NCBI RefSeq assembly: GCF_007786475.1
Contig: NZ_VNJJ01000002.1
Location: forward strand, 62,001 to 126,000
DNA: 64,000 nucleotides
Source: Cohnella terricola
GTDB lineage: Bacteria > Bacillota > Bacilli > Paenibacillales > Paenibacillaceae
Reading direction: 5' to 3'
The notes under the pieces are model-generated. The model had not been told where the DNA came from and did not search any database. It saw only the letters and a list, made by a program, of their open reading frames with translations. This document shows positions 55,225 through 62,296 of the stretch, piece after piece. Both the position numbers and the translations under genes were made by a program. Each line of letters starts with the position of its first letter. The stretch's first letter is position 1.

Positions 55225-57483
55225 CTATCGATTCCTCCTGTCCGTTTCATGCATGCGAAGCTTCTCCATCTCGACTGCTGCGAGTAAAACGACACCTGTA
55301 CCGTGGTCATCGTTAATATAAGTCGGTATATCGAAGTAGTAAGCCTTGTCTCTTGCGCACCCCGAACCTAAACAAACGCCGTATACATTACCATGCCTGT
55401 CGATGCAACGTTCCAACAGAGCTGTCCACCCCCTCAGCATCGCTTCCATCGCTGTATCCTTACACTCCCTGAACCAGCCGAGCCGCAAGCCCCTCGCCAG
55501 CGAAAGCACGAACATGGCCGTACATGACGTCTCCTCATAAGAATCCGGCTCGTCAAGCACCTGATGCCACATGCCGGTATCGCCCTGTTGCGCCGCCACG
55601 CCTGCAGCCAGCTCCTCGAATCGGCCCCGAAGCGTCTCCCGGCCCGGATGCTCCGGAGGCAGATACAGCAGGATCTCGGTCAGCGCAAACAAGATCCAGC
55701 CATTGCCGCGCCCCCAAGGAACGCGATTCGCTTCATGGTCCGCCGGGAAGTAGATATGCGAGAACAGGCGTTTATCCGCCATCCACAGGCGTCGGCGGAA
55801 TCCCTCAACCTGCCGAACGGCTTCATCGAAATAGCTGGCATCCTCGGTCAAGCTGCCCAGCCTTGCGAGAAACGGACAGCTCATAAACAAGTCATCGGCC
55901 CACATCGTCTCGACCCGGAACAGCGTACCATCTTCCAACCTTGGAACCCGATTCATCACCGTATCGGCCAGCTTGGTGATCACCGACATGATGCGGGGAT
56001 CGTCCAACCGGCAATAAGCTTCGATCATCATCAAGCCCGGTATCCCGCAAGGATCAAGCTCCTGCAACTCCAAAGCCCTTGGAATGAGCGACGATACGTC
56101 GTACCGCTCCTTGTCCCAATGGGCATAGTCGAAATAGCGGGCCATAACGGACATGCTCTCCAGCACATAACTTCGCTGCTCCTGATTGTCCGTCCACTCC
56201 GCAGACGCCAACAATCCGTACAGCCCCAACTGAATTGCATAGAACCATTGACCGAAAAAGAACCCGTCCATATAGGGCCTGATCGATGTTGCAGGCGCAT
56301 TCAGCCGCCAGTAGGCTAGGTTGCCTTGTCCGGTCGGATAGGTCCGGTCAAATGCGACATTCCGTTCGACATCGAACGGATAATCGAGCAGTTCAACGGC
56401 TGTTTGCGGTTCAGGCAAGCCGAAAGGGCCGATATAAGCCCATTCGACGTTTCGACTACGGCGGGTATCCAGGTACGGAAGCGATTCGATCCGCTCCCCC
56501 TTCCCGTTCGTAATGAAAGCCGTAAACCCCCAGCCCTGCTCCGAACGCACTGATTTGACGCACACTTCATGCCGGGCGTTTTTGTTCGGAACAGTGATTT
56601 CCGCCTCCCCCGATTGGATGGCTCGATAAACGGCAATGCCGTTTACCCATATCTTCGCCGGCCCCTCATGGGTCATTCGCAGCTTCAGTTCACCGCCATC
56701 TCCGCTCCCTTGATAGCCAGTCACCCCAAATGCGCAAGCGGAGGATGTGCTGCCGTAAAGCCGGCAAAAATCGGCATATTCCGGCCGATCGCCGAAACAC
56801 GGCTTCGGTTGCCATTCCAGCAGTTCTCCTTCGTACCGACAGCTCTTGTCGAATGGAGCCGGGTCTGTTTCCGGCTGCAGCTTCACCTCCATTCGGTCGG
56901 CCAGTTGCCGCTCGTTGCATGGACCGCGCGGTGAACGGAAGGGGCCGATATATGCAAACCCTTCTTCGCCGAGCAGCTCAGATTGCGGAAATGTCGGCCG
57001 GGTCGAGAACAAATAATCTTTGGCCCACATCGTCGGATACCGGGGAAATCCGATCGTAATGCCAAACCCCCAATCCTGACCGTCATGAATGCACTTGATC
57101 AGCATCGCGTTCCATCCCCGCTTCATGCGGACCGAAACCGCGGTTGTGCCTCGCGAGAACGATAATAGCTCCCGGCCGTCGATCCAGAGCTTCACCGCAC
57201 CGATGATTGTTACAACGACCTCCTGCTCTCTGTCTGCATGAAATCTCGCTGCCGCATAGGCAAGATCGCCTGCCGAACTATCGGGCCACAACGATGCGAA
57301 ATCGGCTTGATACGGCCCGAACGGGGACGACTGCCGAATCGGCACTTCCGTATAAGGCCGCAGCCGCACTGCATGCTTCGGTCTTGTCTCCAGCATTCTT
57401 CCCGTTACCAATCTCAGCACATCGGCCGGTTCCGTGACGCCCGCTTCACTTATGGAACTTCCTGGCTCCATCCTCTCGTTCAT
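55225..57483 (-). CDS. GH105/GH88-type unsaturated glycuronyl hydrolase with long N-terminal extension
   Basis: This is a 752-residue protein. The C-terminal half (about 400-745) is an alpha6/alpha6-barrel of the GH88/GH105 type: VETMWADDLFMSCPFLARLG with likely catalytic Asp at 530-531, VPWGRGNGWILFALTEILL, TGMWHQVLDEPDSYEETSC and DDHGTGVVLLA. The first 390 residues hold two similar beta-rich modules (KLWIDG near 98 with GQDWGFGI, and KIWVNG near 277 with EQGWGFTAF), each followed by an AYIGPF element. Typical GH105 enzymes have about 370 residues and no such part. There is no signal peptide, so it acts in the cytoplasm on imported unsaturated oligosaccharides. It is two bases from the next gene. 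Confidence 0.9.
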   Translation of the reverse strand: MNERMEPGSSISEAGVTEPADVLRLVTGRMLETRPKHAVRLRPYTEVPIRQSSPFGPYQADFASLWPDSSAGDLAYAAARFHADREQEVVVTIIGAVKLWIDGRELLSFSRGTTAVSVRMKRGWNAMLIKCIHDGQDWGFGITIGFPRYPTMWAKDYLFSTRPTFPQSELLGEEGFAYIGPFRSPRGPCNERQLADRMEVKLQPETDPAPFDKSCRYEGELLEWQPKPCFGDRPEYADFCRLYGSTSSACAFGVTGYQGSGDGGELKLRMTHEGPAKIWVNGIAVYRAIQSGEAEITVPNKNARHEVCVKSVRSEQGWGFTAFITNGKGERIESLPYLDTRRSRNVEWAYIGPFGLPEPQTAVELLDYPFDVERNVAFDRTYPTGQGNLAYWRLNAPATSIRPYMDGFFFGQWFYAIQLGLYGLLASAEWTDNQEQRSYVLESMSVMARYFDYAHWDKERYDVSSLIPRALELQELDPCGIPGLMMIEAYCRLDDPRIMSVITKLADTVMNRVPRLEDGTLFRVETMWADDLFMSCPFLARLGSLTEDASYFDEAVRQVEGFRRRLWMADKRLFSHIYFPADHEANRVPWGRGNGWILFALTEILLYLPPEHPGRETLRGRFEELAAGVAAQQGDTGMWHQVLDEPDSYEETSCTAMFVLSLARGLRLGWFRECKDTAMEAMLRGWTALLERCIDRHGNVYGVCLGSGCARDKAYYFDIPTYINDDHGTGVVLLAAVEMEKLRMHETDRRNR

Positions 57484-57490
57484 CGCGTTC

Positions 57491-58318
57491 TCATCCTTTC
57501 ACCGATCCGAGCACAAGGCCTTTGATCATATATTTCTGCGTAAAAACAAACAGGATCACGAGCGGCAGTACCGCCAATACGCTGACCGCAAAGACGGGAC
57601 CGTAGTTGATCGATTGCTGGTTGAACATAAACTGCACAATTTGCGGCATCAGCGTCATTTTCTCCGCCTGGTTGATGAAGATCAACGGCGTCAGAAAATC
57701 ATTCCATATGCTGTAGACGTGGGTGATGATAAAAGTTCCCGTAGCCGGCATCAGCAGCGGAAAAATGATAGTCCAATACATCTTGAACATGCCGCACCCG
57801 TCGATCTGGGCCGACTCCTCCAGATCCTTGGGGATGGATTTAGTGAACGCCGAATAGAGGAAAGAAGCGAACGGGACGAACTGCGCCGTGTACAGCAACA
57901 CCAGAAGCGTTCGCGTATTGACCAACTTCAACTGAATCGCCATCTTGAACAGCGGAATAATCGACCCTACAGCTGGAATGACCATGCCGGTAAGAAAGAA
58001 GAGAAGGATGAACCGAAACAGCCTCTCATTTCTTCTCGTCAACACATAACCGGCCATGGAGCCGACGATGACGGTAAGCCCAAGGCCGCAAATCGTGATG
58101 ATCAACGAATTGCCGAGTCCCGTGAAGAAATCCATTTTGGTAAAAGCCGCTCGGTAATAGTCCAAATACAAGCTGTTCGGCAGCCGGAACGGATCGAAAA
58201 AGATTCCCGGCTCTTTAAAACTCATTTCCACTAGAAAAAAAACGGGAAACAAAAAAATTAGCGATACAGCAATCAGGATCAATTCAATGAATAGCGGCGC
58301 TTTTTTCTCCATCTGCAT
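57491..58318 (-). CDS. Carbohydrate ABC transporter permease, MalG type (operon 3)
   Basis: This is a 275-residue six-helix permease starting LFIELILIAVSLIFLFPVFF. The EAA loop is DLEESAQIDGCGMFKMYWTI, and it ends QKYMIKGLVLGSVKG. It begins at the base next to the stop codon of the MalF-type permease, so the two are tightly coupled. It lies seven bases before the GH105 gene and belongs to the polysaccharide operon. The expected cargo is an oligosaccharide with an unsaturated uronic acid. Confidence 0.95.
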   Translation of the reverse strand: MQMEKKAPLFIELILIAVSLIFLFPVFFLVEMSFKEPGIFFDPFRLPNSLYLDYYRAAFTKMDFFTGLGNSLIITICGLGLTVIVGSMAGYVLTRRNERLFRFILLFFLTGMVIPAVGSIIPLFKMAIQLKLVNTRTLLVLLYTAQFVPFASFLYSAFTKSIPKDLEESAQIDGCGMFKMYWTIIFPLLMPATGTFIITHVYSIWNDFLTPLIFINQAEKMTLMPQIVQFMFNQQSINYGPVFAVSVLAVLPLVILFVFTQKYMIKGLVLGSVKG

Positions 58319-59197
58319 CTACAACTCGACCTCCCGTTTCCGGGTAATGGCCATTTGCAGCCCTGCAACTAAAATGATTAAGACCGCCAGCATGATTCCG
58401 CCCGCCGTCGCGTAGCCGAAATTTTGGTTGACGAAAGCCGAATTGTAGACAGCCAAAAACAACGTGTACGATGATGTTCCCGGCCCGCCGCCCGTTAGCA
58501 GGTAAGGCAAGTCGAACAACCGAAGGGCGCCGACAATCGTCAGAAAAAGAACAATGGAAACAGCCGGCATCAACATGGGAAACGTGATGTGGCGGAATAG
58601 AACGAAGCCCCTCGCTCCTTCGATCTCGGCCGCTTCGAACATATCCGGAGGAATCGACTGAAGTCCGGCCAAATAAATCATTGCGCAGTAACCGATTGCC
58701 TGCCATTGCGACAATACGATGATCGACGGGAAAGAAAATTTCACCGTTCCGAGCCAATCGACCGCAAAAGCGTCCAAGCCCACCGCCGTCAAGAGGCCGT
58801 TGACAAATCCGTCGTAGCGCAGAATTTGTCCAAAAATAACCGAAGCGACGACCAGACTGATGATCACCGGCAAATAAAAAGCGGTTCTCAAAAAGGCTCT
58901 TGTGCGGAATTTCCTATTCAAAAGCACGGCGATCAGCAATGCCAGAGGGTTCTGAATCAGCAATCCGAACACGACCATTTTTAACGTGTTGTACAACCCG
59001 TCGATCATTCGGGGATCATCGAACAGCCGCTTGTAATTATCCAAGCCGATTATCCGCGGGGCGGAAAGCCCGTTCCATTCCGTAAATGAATAATAGACGC
59101 TTTGCAAAAATGGAAAATAGAAGAAGACAAAAAATATAGCAAATGCAGGCGCCAAAAAGCCGATCGCTGTTGCATACTGTTTTCGCTGCAAGCCCAT
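58319..59197 (-). CDS. Carbohydrate ABC transporter permease, MalF type (operon 3)
   Basis: This is a 292-residue permease. Helix 1 is AIGFLAPAFAIFFVFFYFPF, and the EAA loop is DMFEAAEIEGARGFVLFRHI, with LTGGGPGTSSYTLFLAVYNS near the end. It follows the binding-protein gene after an 86-base gap that holds a strong stem-loop. A weak ribosome site (AAGGTGATGAA) precedes the ATG at 59197. It forms the channel together with the next gene. Confidence 0.95.
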   Translation of the reverse strand: MGLQRKQYATAIGFLAPAFAIFFVFFYFPFLQSVYYSFTEWNGLSAPRIIGLDNYKRLFDDPRMIDGLYNTLKMVVFGLLIQNPLALLIAVLLNRKFRTRAFLRTAFYLPVIISLVVASVIFGQILRYDGFVNGLLTAVGLDAFAVDWLGTVKFSFPSIIVLSQWQAIGYCAMIYLAGLQSIPPDMFEAAEIEGARGFVLFRHITFPMLMPAVSIVLFLTIVGALRLFDLPYLLTGGGPGTSSYTLFLAVYNSAFVNQNFGYATAGGIMLAVLIILVAGLQMAITRKREVEL

Positions 59198-59231
59198 TTC
59201 ATCACCTTATCCGGTTTATCTTGATATATAG

Positions 59232-59258
59232 GTTCAGCCGCATCATGTGCGGCTGAAC
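59232..59258 (-). promoter_or_regulatory. Intra-operon stem-loop after the binding-protein gene (operon 3)
   Basis: GTTCAGCCGCA (59232-59242) pairs perfectly with TGCGGCTGAAC (59248-59258) around a five-base loop. No T-run follows on the transcribed strand. It stands 25 bases after the binding-protein stop and before the permease genes, as in the other two ABC operons. Confidence 0.78.
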
Positions 59259-59283
59259 GATAGACGTTATAAATCTTAAGTCA

Positions 59284-60639
59284 CTATGGCAGAATGACGG
59301 TAGCCTTGTCTTTCTCGAAGTTGTCCTGTGCCGCCTCGAGATCCTTGGGATCGAATTTGACTCCGGACACCACTTTGGTTACCGCTTCGACAAGGCTTGT
59401 ATGGGCGCTTGCCGGAATAAAGTTTTGCAGCCTGTACGGAATGACATTCGATTTATTTACGAGATCGACCAATTCATCCAACACCGGGTAATCGTATTGA
59501 ACAGTAACGTCGGACAGAACGGCCAGAGAACCTTCCCCTTTGTTGAAAGGAGCGATGATTTCCTGATTTGTTATTAGATTAACCAGATCTTTCGCTTCTT
59601 TCTTTAACTTCGATTTGGCGTTGACCCCGACCGCCTCGTTGGAGGACAGCTGAATGCTGACGTTGCCCTTATCGTCCATGAGCGGGAAAAATCCGATATC
59701 AAACGGTTCGAAGCCGCCCTTTTGGATATTGTCAGCATTCGTACCGGGCATCCAGGCCCCCTGCATAATCATCGCCGCATCTCCGGAAGCGAACATTTGG
59801 CCGGACTGAGGCCAATCGATGCTGAGCGCATTCTTATTGAAATGCTCCTGCTTCTTCATTTTCTCGAAAGTTTCCATCACATTGCGGATGGCGGGATCGT
59901 CTGCGAGCTTGATTTCGCCGTTGTAGACTTTCATGCCGTATTGGGGGTCGGTCGAAAATCCCATGGATACGAACCATTGGCTCAGGAACATCGATGCCGT
60001 CCACGAGTCTTTAAAGCCGAGCGTTACCGGCACTTTACCGGCAGCCTTTACTTTCTCGTTCACTTGCATCCAATCATCGATCGTTTTCGGCGGCTGCAAG
60101 TCAAGGTCCGCAAATATTTTTTTGTTGTACCAAACTCCGCCGCCGATCGCCATTCCCATCGGTAAAGCGTAGGTGTTTCCGTTGTAATGCGACTGCACGT
60201 CCATTTTGGCGCCATCCGTCAGCCTGCTTACCCAAGGCTCGTCCGACAGATCTTCCAGATTGCCCGATTTGGCAAATTCCTGTCCCTGGTAGAACACAAC
60301 ATCCGGAGCGGAATCGGAGGCGAATTGGGCCCGTAGCTTATCGAAATAGGTGGAGCCCAACACGACGTCCCATTGAATTTGGGCATTCGGGTAAAGCGTC
60401 TTGTACTTTTCTTCGACAGCCTTTTTGAATACCTGCATATGCGGCCGATCGTCCAGAAACCATGCTCCTACGCGGATTGTAAAGTTCTTGTCATTCGTAT
60501 CCTGGGCCTTCGTCTGCTGCTGCCCGTTGCCTGATGCGCTAGGGGCAGCATCCTGACCGTTCGAGCCGCCGCATCCCGCCAAAGCCGTCGAAAGCGCCAA
60601 CACCGCCGCTGTCGTTAACAACTTCCATCTTGCCTTCAC
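59284..60639 (-). CDS. Extracellular sugar-binding lipoprotein of ABC operon 3
   Basis: This is a 451-residue family 1 solute-binding protein. The signal peptide MKARWKLLTTAAVLALSTAL ends in a lipobox LAGC with the cysteine at residue 23, then a Ser/Gln/Asn-rich linker. Typical features are YNKKIFADLDLQPPKTIDDW, FASGDAAMIMQGAWMPGTN and NEAVGVNAKSKLKKEAKDLV. The GTG at 60639 is preferred because GAGGGT precedes it; the ATG at 60660 has no ribosome site. It probably binds the oligosaccharide released by the BNR-4 protein. Confidence 0.93.
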   Translation of the reverse strand: MKARWKLLTTAAVLALSTALAGCGGSNGQDAAPSASGNGQQQTKAQDTNDKNFTIRVGAWFLDDRPHMQVFKKAVEEKYKTLYPNAQIQWDVVLGSTYFDKLRAQFASDSAPDVVFYQGQEFAKSGNLEDLSDEPWVSRLTDGAKMDVQSHYNGNTYALPMGMAIGGGVWYNKKIFADLDLQPPKTIDDWMQVNEKVKAAGKVPVTLGFKDSWTASMFLSQWFVSMGFSTDPQYGMKVYNGEIKLADDPAIRNVMETFEKMKKQEHFNKNALSIDWPQSGQMFASGDAAMIMQGAWMPGTNADNIQKGGFEPFDIGFFPLMDDKGNVSIQLSSNEAVGVNAKSKLKKEAKDLVNLITNQEIIAPFNKGEGSLAVLSDVTVQYDYPVLDELVDLVNKSNVIPYRLQNFIPASAHTSLVEAVTKVVSGVKFDPKDLEAAQDNFEKDKATVILP

Positions 60640-60742
60640 CGCAGTACCCTCTTTCTTCATCTGTAGTGATTACAAATCTACTGTAAATCTTTTCGGCCGG
60701 GCGGAGGATAGCTGCGCTTTACTTTATCTTGGTTCCGTTTGA

Positions 60743-62296
60743 TCAAGAGTTTGTTTGCTTCAAGACTTGGGACTTGTAGGTCCCCGGAGTCAGCCCCGTC
60801 GTTTTTTTGAACAGGAGACTGAAGTGCGTTGTATCTTTAAAGCCCGATGCGTAAGCGACTTCATAAGCCTTCATATCTTCGCGCAACAGCATCGTCTTGG
60901 CCGCTTCGATTCTTTGCTCCCACAACAAGTCGGAAAAGTTCCTCCCTGTTTCTTTCTTGATCAGTCGGCTCAAATAAGAATAGTTGACATTCAGACGTCC
61001 GGATACATTCTGAAGTGTTAGCTCGCTGGCATAGTCTTCTGCAATGATGCGCTGCAAATCGGCAACGATTCGTTTTGGGGACTGAGCGATCACGCGCTTT
61101 ACCGCATCCGCAGAGCGGAGCAGCCATCCCTCCAACTCCTTCATAATGTCGGTCAGCACAGCGAGCGACAGTATCTTTGCGCGTATGCCTACAAATTCGT
61201 CCGGATCGGGATTGATCCCGAACTCCCGCAATACGGAATCCGCCTTCTCGATCAGTTGAAGGCAGAAATGCTGCATCCCTTTCTTATTCGAGCCTGACGA
61301 CAGCATTTCCCTATACGTATCCTTTAGCAGCCGACTGACTCCTTCATGATCCGCGCTCCGCAGCAAATCGGCCAGACGGTTGGCCTTATCCGCCGATTCC
61401 TGTTCCCGATTGTCCATTATCGTCTTCAATGCATCATAGGCGATGACGGACTTTCGGCCAAGCAGCATCCGGTATTCCATACATCGGCCCGCTTGCCGTA
61501 TCGCTACCGGAACGTGCAGCAACGAAGGGAATCTGCTGCTGATACCGATTGAAAAGCTGGTCTCCACATCGTATCCGTCGGAAGCTACCAGGGATCGCGC
61601 AAACGCCATGATCGAATCTTCGGCCTTCATCCCTTCCTCCTCACCGAGCGGAATAAGCAGATACATGCCTCTACCGTTGGAAGCCGTGAGTCCGTTAAAA
61701 CCAGAAGTCCCGGAAGCATTGCTTATGAGGCTTCGCAGATGAATGTGGGCGAATGAGGCATACTCCGTTATCGAATCGGTCGTCCCATCCCACTCGACAT
61801 ACAATAGCATGAACGGGCCGTCTGCCACCCTGTGTTTTTTCAGCCACTCGTGTTTCCTGTCCGCCTCCACTGTTTCGTTGCTGAACAGCTCAAAAAAATC
61901 ATCATGCTCTCTCCAGCCGTTCAACTGTTCGCGTTCGTCGAGCAGAACACCGACGCTCTTGATCAGATCTTCAGGGCGAAACGGCTTCATAATAAAATCG
62001 GCTACGCCAAGCTTGATCGCGCGGCGAGCATATTCGAACTCGTGATAAGCAGTCAGGAAAATGATCGGCATACTCGGCCAGGCGGATCTTGCCGCTTCGG
62101 CCAAACCGATCCCGTCAAGGATCGGCATCCGAATATCCGTTATGAGCAAATCAGCTTGCGCCCGTTCAAGGATCGCAAGCGCTTCCTCGCCATTTGCCGC
62201 CGTACCCGCGATTTCGCATCCGATTTTCCGCCACTCCTGCATGGACGCAATATACTCCCGTATTTCCTGCTCGTCGTCCACAATCAAGATTCTCAT
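60743..62296 (-). CDS. YesN-type response regulator with AraC DNA-binding domain (operon 3)
   Basis: This is a 517-residue regulator with D7-D8, phosphoacceptor D54 (LLITDIRMPILDG) and K104 (FIMKPFRPED). The long middle region contains a degenerate cyclase-like stretch, as in other YesN proteins, and the C-terminus has the AraC HTH pair (LQNVSGRLNVNYSYLSRLIK, AYEVAYASGFKDTTHFSLLF). Its start overlaps the kinase stop codon by ATGA (62293-62296). It is expected to activate the binding-protein, permease, GH105 and lyase-like genes. Confidence 0.94.
   Translation of the reverse strand: MRILIVDDEQEIREYIASMQEWRKIGCEIAGTAANGEEALAILERAQADLLITDIRMPILDGIGLAEAARSAWPSMPIIFLTAYHEFEYARRAIKLGVADFIMKPFRPEDLIKSVGVLLDEREQLNGWREHDDFFELFSNETVEADRKHEWLKKHRVADGPFMLLYVEWDGTTDSITEYASFAHIHLRSLISNASGTSGFNGLTASNGRGMYLLIPLGEEEGMKAEDSIMAFARSLVASDGYDVETSFSIGISSRFPSLLHVPVAIRQAGRCMEYRMLLGRKSVIAYDALKTIMDNREQESADKANRLADLLRSADHEGVSRLLKDTYREMLSSGSNKKGMQHFCLQLIEKADSVLREFGINPDPDEFVGIRAKILSLAVLTDIMKELEGWLLRSADAVKRVIAQSPKRIVADLQRIIAEDYASELTLQNVSGRLNVNYSYLSRLIKKETGRNFSDLLWEQRIEAAKTMLLREDMKAYEVAYASGFKDTTHFSLLFKKTTGLTPGTYKSQVLKQTNS

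Noticed and set aside
60639-60743. Catabolite-repression (cre) site before the third binding-protein gene
   Set aside because: I looked for the TGWAANCGNTNWCA pattern in the binding-protein promoter regions and found no convincing match.
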